64,000 bases of DNA from Pseudomonas paraeruginosa PA7 (lineage in GTDB: Bacteria; Pseudomonadota; Gammaproteobacteria; Pseudomonadales; Pseudomonadaceae). The DNA is taken from positions 186,001 to 250,000 of the forward strand of contig NC_009656.1 of assembly GCF_000017205.1 (NCBI RefSeq), given 5' to 3'. The translations under genes were made by a program, and so were the position numbers. Positions 26,503-34,929 of this stretch are shown here, one piece after another; position 1 is the first letter of the stretch, and each line of letters opens with the position of its first letter. The notes beneath the pieces are model-generated. The model searched no databases and had not been told where the DNA came from. It saw only the letters and a program-made list of their open reading frames with translations.

Positions 26503-27393
26503 CTACCCCGTAGCGAATGCCCGCCGCAGCGCTTCGATGGCGACCTTCACCTTGGCAGGCTGGGCATCACGCCGCGGTGTCACCGCATGGATCCCCAGGT
26601 CCGGTAACTTCCACTCCGGCAAAAGCCGCTGCAGGCGACCTGCGTCCAGGGCCTCACGGACCTCCGGCAACGGCTGGCAGGACACGCCCAGCCCATCCAG
26701 GGTGAACTGGCGCACCGCGAGCATGCCGTTGGCCGCGACCCGTGGTTCCAGGCGCAGCTTGCAGACTTCGCCATCGGCGCCGGTGAGGGTCAGGAGGTTG
26801 AACTGACTGGCGGTGTTCAGGGCGATCCAGTCGAGCTCGAGCAACTGTTCCGGGCGTTTCAGCGGCGCGCGTTGGCGCAGGTAGCCCGGCGCCGCGCAGA
26901 GGATGTGGTTCCAGTCGCCGAGATGGCGCGCCACCAGGCTGGAGTCGGCGAGATTGCCGACGCGGATCGCCAGGTCGATGCGCTCGGCGACCAGATCGAT
27001 GCGTTCGTCCTGGAAGAACAGCTGCAGGCGCAGCTGGCGGTGATCCTCCAGCAACGGTTTCAGCGCCTGGGTGATCAGCGAGCCGGACAGCCCCACCGGT
27101 GCCGCCAGGCGCAACTCGCCAACCGGCGCATCGCGCCATTCGCCAAGCCGTCGCTCGGCCTCCTCGGCGATCGCCAGCATCTGCGCGCAACTGCGATAGA
27201 ACGCCTCGCCGGCTTCGGTCAGGGTCAGCCGGCGGGTGGTGCGATGCAGCAAAGTAACCTGGGCGCGGCTCTCCAGCCTGCGGATCTGCTGGCTGACTGC
27301 CGAAGGGGTCAGGCCCAGGCTCTCCGCTGCGGCCGCCATCGAGCCCTTGTCCACCACAGTGGCGAAGATCGCCATGCCTTTCAGCGAATCCAT
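26503..27393 (-). CDS. LysR-family transcriptional regulator
   Basis: 296 residues. N-terminal winged helix-turn-helix (GMAIFATVVDKGSMAAAAESL, then LTPSAVSQQIRRLESR, residues about 5-42) and a periplasmic-binding-protein-like effector domain to the end, with RLDLAIRVGNLADSSLVAR-like core. It belongs to the CrgA/DsdC-like branch by its short TTRRLTLTEAGE segment. Convergent with rahU and facing an A/T-rich intergenic region at its 5' side. Target unknown. Confidence 0.88.
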   Translation of the reverse strand: MDSLKGMAIFATVVDKGSMAAAAESLGLTPSAVSQQIRRLESRAQVTLLHRTTRRLTLTEAGEAFYRSCAQMLAIAEEAERRLGEWRDAPVGELRLAAPVGLSGSLITQALKPLLEDHRQLRLQLFFQDERIDLVAERIDLAIRVGNLADSSLVARHLGDWNHILCAAPGYLRQRAPLKRPEQLLELDWIALNTASQFNLLTLTGADGEVCKLRLEPRVAANGMLAVRQFTLDGLGVSCQPLPEVREALDAGRLQRLLPEWKLPDLGIHAVTPRRDAQPAKVKVAIEALRRAFATG

Positions 27394-27689
27394 GCCGGTT
27401 CCTCCTTATGGGTACCTCCGCCAGGGAAAAAGCGCCGGAAAAAGCGCGAGAAAGCGTGCCCAGCGGCGAAGGCGTCGACTTTCGGAAAATGCGGACGCAG
27501 ATAGGAGCGAAGAACAAGTCAATTAAAGAACTGATCAGCTAACCGGGGTCGCAAGTCAATCATTCTCATTGGGTTGGTCGAAAAATGTCCATTATTTGTT
27601 AATTATGAATGTTTCGCCCGAAGTAAAGACATTCGTATAAGTCAAGATAAATATTCGTTTTGAAACATCTTGTAACCGTGTGACCACTT
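27394..27689. other. A/T-rich intergenic island
   Basis: 296 nt between the LysR gene start and the end of the toxin gene. From about 27500 to 27680 the base composition is far more A/T-rich than anywhere nearby. It contains a widely spaced GAATG/CATTC inverted repeat (about 27607-27636). It probably holds the LysR promoter; no gene is visible. The composition also fits DNA brought in with the neighbouring toxin-antitoxin pair. Confidence 0.55.
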
Positions 27690-27971
27690 TCAGGGGGTAA
27701 TTTCGACCCTGTCGATGCGCAAAATCTGGATTTCCTTGCCTTTTACCCGAAATGGGGCGCTGAACGGCCAGCGCTCCAGCGCCAGGGTGCGTACGCCTGG
27801 CACCTCGCTGGGTCGCCCCGCCCCCTGGTTGGCCACCTCCTGTAGCGGTTTCACCTGCTCGACGATGTCCTGGACGGCTTTCAGCGCTTTCTCCGGGCCG
27901 ATCAGCACCACGTAGTGGTCATAGATGGCGTCCAGGTCGGCGGCCGCCTTGCGGGTCCACTTCAGGCTCAT
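27690..27971 (-). CDS. parE: ParE/RelE-superfamily toxin
   Basis: 93 residues with the compact RelE/ParE fold: WTRKAAADLDAIYDHYV at residues 4-20, a central VQDIVEQVKPL helix and the C-terminal strands GVRTLALERWPFSAPFRVKGKEIQILRIDRV. Its start overlaps the antitoxin stop by four bases (ATGA), the usual coupling. I recall this pair as a characterised chromosomal ParDE system whose toxin targets DNA gyrase; sequence alone cannot separate gyrase poisoning from RNase activity. Confidence 0.86.
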   Translation of the reverse strand: MSLKWTRKAAADLDAIYDHYVVLIGPEKALKAVQDIVEQVKPLQEVANQGAGRPSEVPGVRTLALERWPFSAPFRVKGKEIQILRIDRVEITP

Positions 27972-28195
27972 TGCAGCCCCCAGCGCTTCTCGATCTCGGT
28001 GTGTTCCAGCAGGCGACCGGCATTGGCATCGGCCAAGCCTTCATCGATGGCAGCGACCTGCCACTGCTGCCTTTCCAGGTACTGCGCGAGCGCCTGCCGC
28101 AGGTGGTAGGGGCGGTCGCGGTGGGTGGCGCGGGCCAGTTCGTCGAGGGCCGCGACCAGGGCATCATCGGCGCGGAACGAGACTACGGTGCTCAT
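27968..28195 (-). CDS. parD: ParD/CopG-like antitoxin
   Basis: 75 residues: N-terminal ribbon-helix-helix (STVVSFRADDALVAALDELAR, then RDRPYHLRQALAQYLERQQW) and an acidic C-terminal tail that would wrap the toxin (AIDEGLADANAGRLLEHTEIEKRW). The ATG at 28195 is used; a longer frame to 28273 would read through the operator repeats. First gene of the toxin-antitoxin operon and its probable autoregulator. Confidence 0.87.
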   Translation of the reverse strand: MSTVVSFRADDALVAALDELARATHRDRPYHLRQALAQYLERQQWQVAAIDEGLADANAGRLLEHTEIEKRWGLQ

Positions 28196-28217
28196 TTTCT
28201 GATCAGCTTCGTTTTCG

Positions 28218-28254
28218 ATGTATACGGTGTTTACAGTGAAAACGAATGTATACG
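28218..28254 (-). promoter_or_regulatory. toxin-antitoxin operator: direct repeats ATGTATACG
   Basis: The 9-mer ATGTATACG occurs at 28218-28226 and again at 28246-28254, 28 bp apart, just upstream of the antitoxin gene; each contains the palindrome GTATAC. Between them lies an A/T-rich stretch. Paired short palindromes ahead of a ribbon-helix-helix antitoxin are the standard autoregulatory site; the nearer copy also gives a TATACA -10-like element on the minus strand. Confidence 0.6.
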
Positions 28255-28331
28255 AAAGCGATCGGGCGAGCAAATGCCAGGCTGTTTCGTCCGACGAAAA
28301 AACCTTTATCGATCAGTGGCTTGGATTAGGA

Positions 28332-28353
28332 GCCCGCCCCGAGCGGGGCGGGC
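28332..28353 (-). terminator. G/C-rich hairpin after the lipoprotein gene
   Basis: GCCCGCCCC and GGGGCGGGC form a perfect 9-bp stem around a 4-nt loop, 17 nt past the end of the minus-strand lipoprotein gene. No uninterrupted T run follows on that strand, so termination is likely but not certain. Confidence 0.55.
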
Positions 28354-28370
28354 GGAAGGGCGGCGCGGGA

Positions 28371-28991
28371 TTACCAGGCCTGATTGAAGTGGAAGCCCTG
28401 CCTGGGCGAGAAGCGGGTGTTGACGAGCTTGTAGCCTTCCTCGCCGCGCGGCTTGACCAGCGAGACCTGGCCGACCTGCGGTTGGGTGATCTGTTGCAGG
28501 GTGGTCAGGCTGGCCTGCTTGAGCACCTCGGGGTTCTTCGCCCAGTCCTTCACTCCGCGTGGCCTGACCTCGACGGTGACGAGCCAGCCCTTTTCCACGG
28601 CCGGGCCGTGGTCGTCGGGCTTGGCGGGGTCTACCGAACGGACGCTGACGTCGAAGCCGCTGCTGTAGCAGAAGGCCTTCGACTCGGGCTTGTAGTCCTC
28701 GCGGCCGGCGGGCGTGAGGGCGTAGGTATCGCCGTCGCGTTGCAGCAAGCCGACGCCGACCAGGGCGTCGTAGACCGCGGCGTTGCCTTTCGCCGGGCCG
28801 GGGCCGGAGAAGCTGTCGGAGAGCGTCACCGGGAACGCCTTGAACAGGGTGGAGCTGGCGCAGGCGGGTTTGTCGAAGCCGCGCTCGGTGAGCAGGCGGG
28901 CGATCTCCTCGCTGGACGGAGCCGGATCCGAGCAGGCGGCGAGGAACAGTGGGAGGGCGGCGACGAGGCCGCGCAGAACGCGTGTAGGCAT
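28371..28991 (-). CDS. putative lipoprotein, family not recognised
   Basis: 206 residues. The N-terminus (MPTRVLRGLVAALPLFLAAC) is a lipoprotein signal with the lipid-bearing Cys at position 20. The mature part has a winged-helix-like order at residues 50-110 (VYDALVGVGLLQRDGDTYALTPAGREDYK) and a beta-rich end with WLVTVEVRPRGVKDWAKNPEVL. The ATG at 28991 has AGG 8 nt upstream; the ATG two codons earlier is too close to it. Divergent from the next lipoprotein gene with about 100 nt between starts. Function unknown. Confidence 0.75.
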   Translation of the reverse strand: MPTRVLRGLVAALPLFLAACSDPAPSSEEIARLLTERGFDKPACASSTLFKAFPVTLSDSFSGPGPAKGNAAVYDALVGVGLLQRDGDTYALTPAGREDYKPESKAFCYSSGFDVSVRSVDPAKPDDHGPAVEKGWLVTVEVRPRGVKDWAKNPEVLKQASLTTLQQITQPQVGQVSLVKPRGEEGYKLVNTRFSPRQGFHFNQAW

Positions 28992-29091
28992 GGGCATGTC
29001 CTTTGTCCATTGGCGCAGCCGGATCGGCTGCGCGGCGAATTCTAGCGGCTGTGGCACCATGGGCGCACATTCGACCCAAGGAGGAGAACCC

Positions 29092-29592
29092 ATGCGCCTG
29101 CCTGCGAACCTCGGCCGCCTGCTGCCGGCCCTGTGCCTGGGCGTCCTGTTGAGCGCCTGCAGCACCTTCGGCCAGCGCGATCCGTTGCGTATCGACCTGG
29201 TCGGCCTGGAACCCCTGCCGGGGCAAGGCATGGAAATGCGCTTCATGGTCAAGCTGCGGGTACAGAACCCCAACGACGAGCCGATCGAATACAACGGCAT
29301 CGCCCTCGACCTCGACGTCAACGGCCAGCCCCTGGCCAGCGGCGTCAGCGACCAGGCCGGCGAGGTGCCGCGCTTCGGCGAGCGGGTGGTGAGTGTGCCG
29401 CTGACCGTCTCCGCCTTTTCCGCCTTCCGCCAGGCCTGGGGCCTGAGCAACAACGCTCCGACCCAGGGCATGCCCTACGTGGTGAAGGGCAAGCTCGCCG
29501 GAGGCCTGTTCGGCACCGTGCGCTTCAGCGAAAAGGGCACCCTCGACTTCCCCGGGCCGGCCGTCGGCGTGCCGAAGACCAAGGGGCTCTGA
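29092..29592 (+). CDS. LEA14-like (WHy domain) lipoprotein
   Basis: 166 residues. Lipobox LLSAC with lipidated Cys23, then a single LEA_2/WHy beta-sandwich (DLVGLEPLPGQGMEMRFMVK, LRVQNPNDEPIEYNGIALDL, with the Asn-Pro-Asn typical of the domain). GGAGGAGA precedes the ATG. Proteins of this class sit in the envelope and are linked with stress tolerance, without a known activity. Confidence 0.85.
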   Translation: MRLPANLGRLLPALCLGVLLSACSTFGQRDPLRIDLVGLEPLPGQGMEMRFMVKLRVQNPNDEPIEYNGIALDLDVNGQPLASGVSDQAGEVPRFGERVVSVPLTVSAFSAFRQAWGLSNNAPTQGMPYVVKGKLAGGLFGTVRFSEKGTLDFPGPAVGVPKTKGL

Positions 29593-29664
29593 GGCGGTTC
29601 GGCAGGGCAGGGAGAAACCCTATATAATCTGCGGTTTTCGTCCCCCTGCTGAAGAGAGAATGCC

Positions 29665-30006
29665 GTGAGCACGCTGCCGCCCTGTCCCCAATGCAATTCC
29701 GAATACACCTACGAGGATGGCGCGCTGCTGGTCTGCCCTGAGTGCGCCCATGAATGGTCGCCGAACGAGGCCGCTACGGCGTCCGACGATGGCAAGGTGA
29801 TCAAGGACTCGGTGGGCAACGTCCTCCAGGACGGCGATACCATCACCGTGATCAAGGACCTGAAGGTGAAGGGCTCCTCGCTGGTGGTGAAGGTCGGCAC
29901 CAAGGTGAAGAACATCCGCCTGGTGGACGGTGACCACGACATCGATTGCAAGATCGACGGCATTGGCGCGATGAAGTTGAAATCTGAATTCGTCAGGAAG
30001 GTCTGA
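29665..30006 (+). CDS. phnA: YjdM/PhnA-family zinc-ribbon protein
   Basis: 113 residues with an N-terminal zinc ribbon ([13 protein letters not shown], then CPECAHEW) and a compact SH3-like C-terminal domain ([25 protein letters not shown]). GTG at 29665 is the only start in frame near the ribosome site AGAGAG; the ATG at 29660 is out of frame. The name phnA is historic: the family is not required for phosphonate use. Followed by a strong terminator. Confidence 0.92.
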   Translation: MSTLPPCPQCNSEYTYEDGALLVCPECAHEWSPNEAATASDDGKVIKDSVGNVLQDGDTITVIKDLKVKGSSLVVKVGTKVKNIRLVDGDHDIDCKIDGIGAMKLKSEFVRKV

Positions 30007-30026
30007 GACGACCTCTTGCCTGAAGA

Positions 30027-30055
30027 AGCCCGGCCATTGGCCGGGCTTTTCTTTG
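30027..30055 (+). terminator. intrinsic terminator of phnA
   Basis: AGCCCGGCC and GGCCGGGCT form a 9-bp stem with an ATT loop (30027-30047) followed by TTTTCTTT. Located 20 nt after the phnA stop. Confidence 0.85.
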
Positions 30056-30125
30056 GAGGGCTGTCCGGGTTCTCTCTCCATGGGGAGGAGGGGCCGGGCC
30101 GGGTGGCGCCACCCCGGTGGTGGGC

Positions 30126-31553
30126 TCAGACCCGCGCCGTCTTCCCGGCGTAGTCCTCGCCGAGGCGCGGCTTGCGTCGCGCGTTGAGCAGCCCGAGGCA
30201 GACGGTGAAGATCGTCAGCAGGGCAGTGGCGAACACCTCGTGGCGATGCTCCGGCATGACCAGCATGATGCTCAGCGCGGCGACGATGAACAGGATCACC
30301 GCCCAGGTCAGCCAGGGATACAGCCACATGCGGAACTCGATGGGCTGGCCGCTGGCCTGCAATTGCTTGCGCATGCGCAGCTGGGCCACGGCGATCACCA
30401 GGTACACCAATAGCGCCACGGCGCCGGAGCTGGCGAGGAGGAAGGTGAAGACCTTCTCCGGCGCGAAGTAGTTGACGATGGTGGTGAGGAAGCCCACCGC
30501 GGTGCTGGCCAGCACCGCCGGGCGCGGTACGTGGGCGGTGTTGGTCAGCTTGAGCACGCTCGGGGCGTCGCCGCGCCTGGCCAGGGAGAAGACCATCCGC
30601 GACGAGGTGTAGATCGCCGAGTTCAGGCAGCTGGCCACGGCGACCAGTACCACCAGGTCGACGATCAGCTTGGCGTGCGGGATGTCCAGCAGCTCCAGGG
30701 CGCGCTGGTAGGAGCCGACCTGGATCAGCAGCGGGTCGTTCCACGGCACGATGGAGATCACGATGAAGATCGACACCAGGTAGAACAGGCCGATCCGCCA
30801 GATCACCGAGTTGGTGGCGCGGGTGATCTGCTTCGCCGGGTCCTTGGACTCGGCGGCGGCGATGGTGACGATCTCGGTGCCCATGAAGCTGAACATGGTC
30901 GTCAGCAGGGCGCCGAGCACCGCGCCGTAGCCGTTCGGCACGAAGCCGCCGTGGCTCGCCATCAGGCTGGACAGGCCGCTGACCTCACGCTCCGGCAGGC
31001 CGCCGACGATGGCCACCGCGCCGAGCACGATGAAGGCGATGATGGCGATCACCTTGAGCAGCGCGAACCAGAACTCGAACTCGCCGTAGCGGGCCACGCT
31101 GAACAGGTTGGTGACGGTGAGCAGGAAGGTCACCGCGAGGGCGAAGATCCAGGTGTCGATGGCCGGGAACCAGGCGTTGAGGATGGCCGCGGCGGCGATC
31201 GCTTCGAGTGGGATCACCAGCACCCAGAACCACCAGTAGAGCCAGCCGATGGTGAAACCGGCCCAGCGGCCGATGGAGCGGTCGGCGTAGGTGGAGAAGG
31301 AACCGGTGTCGGGGGAGGCGACCGCCATTTCCCCGAGCATGCGCATGACCAGCACCACCAGGGTGCCGGCGATCAGGTAGGCGAGCAGGGCGGCCGGGCC
31401 GGCGGCGGCGATGGCATGGCCGGAGCCGACGAACAGGCCGGCGCCGATCACCCCGGCGATCGACAGCATGGTGACGTGGCGTTGTTTCAGGCCGGGCGCG
31501 AGCGAGGCGTTGCGCTTGTCCGGCAGTTGTGAAGCCAGTACGACTTTGGACAT
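30126..31553 (-). CDS. bauD: BauD, APC-family amino acid transporter (beta-alanine/GABA permease)
   Basis: 475 residues, twelve transmembrane helices, GABA-permease-like. The N-terminal LKQRHVTMLSIAGVIGAGLF motif (near residues 23-42) is the classic amino acid permease signature, with ATNSVIWRIGLFYLVSIF later. By its place after bauC it should import beta-alanine or related compounds. A strong terminator stands between bauC and this gene, so it may rely on readthrough or its own promoter. Confidence 0.9.
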   Translation of the reverse strand: MSKVVLASQLPDKRNASLAPGLKQRHVTMLSIAGVIGAGLFVGSGHAIAAAGPAALLAYLIAGTLVVLVMRMLGEMAVASPDTGSFSTYADRSIGRWAGFTIGWLYWWFWVLVIPLEAIAAAAILNAWFPAIDTWIFALAVTFLLTVTNLFSVARYGEFEFWFALLKVIAIIAFIVLGAVAIVGGLPEREVSGLSSLMASHGGFVPNGYGAVLGALLTTMFSFMGTEIVTIAAAESKDPAKQITRATNSVIWRIGLFYLVSIFIVISIVPWNDPLLIQVGSYQRALELLDIPHAKLIVDLVVLVAVASCLNSAIYTSSRMVFSLARRGDAPSVLKLTNTAHVPRPAVLASTAVGFLTTIVNYFAPEKVFTFLLASSGAVALLVYLVIAVAQLRMRKQLQASGQPIEFRMWLYPWLTWAVILFIVAALSIMLVMPEHRHEVFATALLTIFTVCLGLLNARRKPRLGEDYAGKTARV

Positions 31554-31675
31554 CGTTGAGACCCTTTAATTGTTCTTGGGCAAGGTCTGGGCCGCCTTGT
31601 GGGCGACGCCATGGGCGCGGCCGTGGGTGAGGTTTCACGGCGGTGGAACGTAGCGGACTCCCGATTGCGGAAAAA

Positions 31676-31707
31676 GAAAAAAGGCATGGTCGTCACCGAC
31701 CATGCCT
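31676..31707 (-). terminator. intrinsic terminator after bauC
   Basis: On the minus strand an 11-bp perfect stem (AGGCATGGTCG and its complement, 31682-31707, 4-nt loop) is followed by six T and then a further T-rich run. It begins 15 nt after the bauC stop and precedes bauD by more than 120 nt. Confidence 0.85.
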
Positions 31708-31721
31708 GTCGTCGTCAGCCT

Positions 31722-33215
31722 TCAGAGGCTGGGGAAGGCGAATTGCGAGGCCTCGTGGCTGGCCCGCTGCGGCCAGCGCTGGGTGATGGCCTTGCGCCGG
31801 GTGTAGAAGCGCACGCCATCCGGGCCGTAGGCGTGGAGGTCGCCGAACAGCGAGCGCTTCCAGCCGCCGAAGCTGTGGTAGGCCACCGGCACCGGCAGCG
31901 GGACGTTGACGCCGACCATGCCGACCTCGATCTCGTCGCAGAACAGGCGGGCGGCCTCACCGTCGCGGGTGAAGATGCAGGTGCCGTTGCCGTATTCGTG
32001 GTCGTTGATCAGTTGCATGGCCTCTTCCAGGCTGTTGACGCGAACCACGCACAGCACCGGGCCGAAGATCTCTTCCTTGTAGATGGTCATTTCCGGGGTC
32101 ACCCGGTCGAACAGGCTGCCGCCGAGGAAGAAGCCGTTCTCGTGGCCGGCGACCTGGTAGCCACGGCCGTCGACCACCAGCTCCGCGCCCTGGGCCACGC
32201 CGCTGTCGATGTAGCCGGTGACCTTGGCCTGCGCGGCGGCAGTGACCAGCGGGCCCATGTCGAGACCGCAGGAAGTGCCGGCACCGATCTTCAGCGCCTT
32301 GATCTGCGGCACCAGCTTGGCGATCAGCGCGTCGGCCACCTGGTCGCCGACGCATACCGCCACCGAGATCGCCATGCAGCGCTCGCCGCAGGAGCCGTAG
32401 GCGGCACCCATCAGCGCGCTGACGGCGTTGTCGAGGTCGGCGTCGGGCATCAGCACCGCATGGTTCTTCGCGCCGCCCAGGGCCTGCACGCGCTTGCCGC
32501 GCTTGGTGCCCTCGGCATAGATGTATTCGGCGATCGGGGTCGAGCCGACGAAGCTGATGGCCTTCACTTCCGGCGCCTGGATCAGGCCGTCCACGGCGTC
32601 CTTGTCGCCGTGCACCACGTTGAGCACGCCCTTCGGCAGGCCGGCTTCGTGGAACAGCTCGGCGATCAGCAGGGTGGAGCTGGGGTCGCGCTCGGAGGGC
32701 TTGAGGATGAAGGTGTTGCCGCAGGCGATGGCCAGCGGGTACATCCACAGCGGCACCATCGCCGGGAAGTTGAACGGGGTGATCCCGGCGACCACGCCGA
32801 TCGGCTGGAAGTCGCTCCAGGCGTCGATGTTCGGGCCGACGTTGCGGCTGTACTCGCCCTTGAGGATTTCCGGGGCGGCGCAGGCGTACTCGACGTTCTC
32901 GATGCCGCGCTTGAGCTCGCCGGCGGCGTCTTCCAGGGTCTTGCCGTGTTCTTCGCTGATCAGCTTGGAAATCCGCGCCTCGTTCTGTTCCAGCAGCTGC
33001 TTGAAGCGGTACAGCACCTGCGCACGCTTGGCCGGCGGGGTGTTGCGCCAGGCCGGGAAGGCGGCCTTGGCGGCGTCGATGGCCTTCTGCAGGGTCTTGC
33101 CATCGGCCAGCGGCACCTTGTGGATGGCTTCGCCGGTGGAGGGGTTGAAGACGTCGGCGCTGCGGCCGCTGTCGGCGACCAGTTCGCCGTTGATCAGGTG
33201 TTGGAGCATGCCCAT
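31722..33215 (-). CDS. bauC: BauC, malonate-semialdehyde/methylmalonate-semialdehyde dehydrogenase
   Basis: 497 residues, an aldehyde dehydrogenase of the CoA-acylating MmsA type that turns malonate semialdehyde (from beta-alanine) into acetyl-CoA. Catalytic Cys lies in YGSCGERCMAISV; ITPFNFPAMVPLWMYP and FILKPSERDPS are the cofactor segments, and ALGGAKNHAVLMPDADLD is typical for the subfamily. Second-to-last step of the bau pathway; about 80 nt behind bauB with two hairpins between. Confidence 0.92.
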   Translation of the reverse strand: MGMLQHLINGELVADSGRSADVFNPSTGEAIHKVPLADGKTLQKAIDAAKAAFPAWRNTPPAKRAQVLYRFKQLLEQNEARISKLISEEHGKTLEDAAGELKRGIENVEYACAAPEILKGEYSRNVGPNIDAWSDFQPIGVVAGITPFNFPAMVPLWMYPLAIACGNTFILKPSERDPSSTLLIAELFHEAGLPKGVLNVVHGDKDAVDGLIQAPEVKAISFVGSTPIAEYIYAEGTKRGKRVQALGGAKNHAVLMPDADLDNAVSALMGAAYGSCGERCMAISVAVCVGDQVADALIAKLVPQIKALKIGAGTSCGLDMGPLVTAAAQAKVTGYIDSGVAQGAELVVDGRGYQVAGHENGFFLGGSLFDRVTPEMTIYKEEIFGPVLCVVRVNSLEEAMQLINDHEYGNGTCIFTRDGEAARLFCDEIEVGMVGVNVPLPVPVAYHSFGGWKRSLFGDLHAYGPDGVRFYTRRKAITQRWPQRASHEASQFAFPSL

Positions 33216-33243
33216 CTTGTTTTCTCTTCTCGCTAGGGGTGAT

Positions 33244-33263
33244 GAAAGGGCCGTGGCCCTTTC
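33244..33263 (-). other. hairpin in the bauB-bauC gap (distal)
   Basis: GAAAGGGCC and GGCCCTTTC form a perfect 9-bp inverted repeat around 2 nt. With the neighbouring hairpin at 33269-33290 it fills most of the gap between bauB and bauC. It may affect transcript processing or partial termination; the two-nt centre also fits a protein-binding palindrome. Confidence 0.5.
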
Positions 33264-33268
33264 CCTTT

Positions 33269-33290
33269 ACCCGCTCCCTGGGGAGCGGGT
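33269..33290 (-). other. hairpin in the bauB-bauC gap (proximal)
   Basis: ACCCGCTCC and GGAGCGGGT form a 9-bp stem with a 4-nt loop, 5 nt after the bauB stop on the minus strand. No T run follows directly, so it looks like an mRNA stabilising or processing hairpin more than a full terminator. Confidence 0.55.
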
Positions 33291-33295
33291 GCGGA

Positions 33296-33583
33296 TCATT
33301 TGATCTCGGTCTCGATGAAGACCACTTCGTGCGCGCTGGCATTGACCACGTTGTGTTCCACGCCGGCCTTGCGGAAATAGGCCTGGCCGGCGACCAGTGG
33401 CGCGTGGCGGTCGCCCTCGGCGGTTTCCAGCAGCAGCGTGCCATCGGTCATCGGCACCACCACGTAGTCGTGGCCGTGGCGGTGGCGCCCGGTTTCCGCG
33501 CCGGGGGCGAAACGCCATTCGGTCACGATCACCTCGGCGTTGTCCACCTGCACGGTGGGTACGGCTTGCGGGCGGCCGCTCAT
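33296..33583 (-). CDS. bauB: BauB, small cupin protein
   Basis: 95 residues, one cupin_2 barrel with the metal-binding His set in ETGRHRHGHDYVVVPMTDG and a second motif around GVEHNVVNASAHEV. Its start shares one base with the bauA stop (TGATG), so translation is coupled. The bau operon is known from P. aeruginosa to serve beta-alanine and polyamine breakdown; the exact role of this cupin is not established, perhaps shielding or converting the reactive semialdehyde. Confidence 0.87.
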   Translation of the reverse strand: MSGRPQAVPTVQVDNAEVIVTEWRFAPGAETGRHRHGHDYVVVPMTDGTLLLETAEGDRHAPLVAGQAYFRKAGVEHNVVNASAHEVVFIETEIK

Positions 33584-34929
33584 CAGGCGATGCCGTCGAG
33601 CGCTTCGCCGACCGCGTCGAACAGGCGGTCCAGCTCTTCCGGCCTGGCGTTGAAGGTCGGGCCGAACTGCAGGGTATCGCCGCCGAAGCGCACGTAGAAC
33701 CCCTGTTGCCAGAGCTTCATGCCGGCCTCGAACGGACGCACGGTCGGATCGCCGTCGCGCGGGGCGATCTGGATCGCGCCGGCCAGGCCGCAATTGCGGA
33801 TGTCGATGACGTTCTTCGCGCCTTGCAGGCCGTGCAGGACCTTCTCGAAGTGCGGCGCCAGCTCGGCGGACTGCTGCACCAGGTTGTCGCGGGCCAGGAT
33901 GTCCAGCGCGGCGAGGCCGGCGGCGCAGGCCACCGGGTGCGCGGAGTAGGTGTAGCCGTGGCTGAATTCAACCGCGTGCTCGGGCAGCGCCTGGTTCATG
34001 AAGGTGTCGTAGATCTCGCTGCTGGCGATCACCGCGCCCATCGGCACGGCGCCGTTGGTGACCTGCTTGGCGACGTTCATCAGGTCCGGGGTGACGCCGA
34101 AGTATTCGGCGCCGCTGTAGGTGCCCAGGCGGCCGAAGGCGGTGATCACTTCGTCGAAGATCAGCAGGATGTTGTGCTGGTCGCAGATCTCGCGCAGGCG
34201 CTGCAGGTAGCCGACCGGCGGCACCAGCACGCCGGCGGAGCCGGACATCGGCTCGACGATCACCGCGGCGATGTTCGAGGCGTCGTGCAGTTCGATCAGC
34301 TTGAGCAGTTCGTTGGCCAGTTCGACCCCGCCGGTCTGGGCCATCCCGCGGGTGAACGCCATGCCCGGTTGCAGGGTGTGCGGCAGGTGGTCGACATCCA
34401 TCAACTGGCCGAACATCTTGCGGTTGCCGCCGATCCCGCCGAGGCTGGTGCCGGCGACGTTGACCCCGTGGTAGCCGCGGGCGCGGCCGATCAGCTTGGT
34501 CTTCTGCGGCTGGCCCTTCAGGCGCCAGTAGGCGCGGGCCATCTTGATCGACGTGTCGGCGCATTCGGAGCCGGAACCGGTGAAGAACACGTGGTTCAGT
34601 TCGCCGGGCAGCAGCTGGGCGATCTTCTCGGCCAACTGGAAGGACAGCGGGTGGCCGTACTGGAAGCCCGGCGAGTAGTCGAGGGTGCCGAGCTGGCGAG
34701 CCACCGCCTCCTGGATTTCCTTGCGCGAGTGGCCGGCGCCGCAGGTCCACAGGCCGGACAGGCTGTCGTAGACCTTGCGGCCCTTGTCGTCGGTCAGCCA
34801 GCTGCCTTCGGCGGCGACGATGATCCGCGGGTCCTTCTGGAAGTTGCGGTTGGCGGAGAAGGGCATCCAGTGGGCGCGCAGGTTGAGTTCGCTGGAAACC
34901 GGCGGGGCCACGTTGAGCGGCTGGTTCAT
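33583..34929 (-). CDS. bauA: BauA, beta-alanine:pyruvate transaminase
   Basis: 448 residues, class III PLP aminotransferase moving the amino group of beta-alanine to pyruvate to give malonate semialdehyde and alanine. Seen are HVFFTGSGSECADTSIKMA (cofactor phosphate region), LIFDEVITAFGRLGTYSG with the conserved Asp, and the PLP lysine in MNVAKQVTNGAVPMGA. First gene of the bau operon, divergent from bauR. A crystal structure of this omega-transaminase is known. Confidence 0.95.
   Translation of the reverse strand: MNQPLNVAPPVSSELNLRAHWMPFSANRNFQKDPRIIVAAEGSWLTDDKGRKVYDSLSGLWTCGAGHSRKEIQEAVARQLGTLDYSPGFQYGHPLSFQLAEKIAQLLPGELNHVFFTGSGSECADTSIKMARAYWRLKGQPQKTKLIGRARGYHGVNVAGTSLGGIGGNRKMFGQLMDVDHLPHTLQPGMAFTRGMAQTGGVELANELLKLIELHDASNIAAVIVEPMSGSAGVLVPPVGYLQRLREICDQHNILLIFDEVITAFGRLGTYSGAEYFGVTPDLMNVAKQVTNGAVPMGAVIASSEIYDTFMNQALPEHAVEFSHGYTYSAHPVACAAGLAALDILARDNLVQQSAELAPHFEKVLHGLQGAKNVIDIRNCGLAGAIQIAPRDGDPTVRPFEAGMKLWQQGFYVRFGGDTLQFGPTFNARPEELDRLFDAVGEALDGIA

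Noticed and set aside
27690..28195. HigBA-type rather than ParDE-type toxin-antitoxin assignment
   Set aside because: The antitoxin comes first and has a ribbon-helix-helix, not the HTH_XRE domain and toxin-first order of HigBA.
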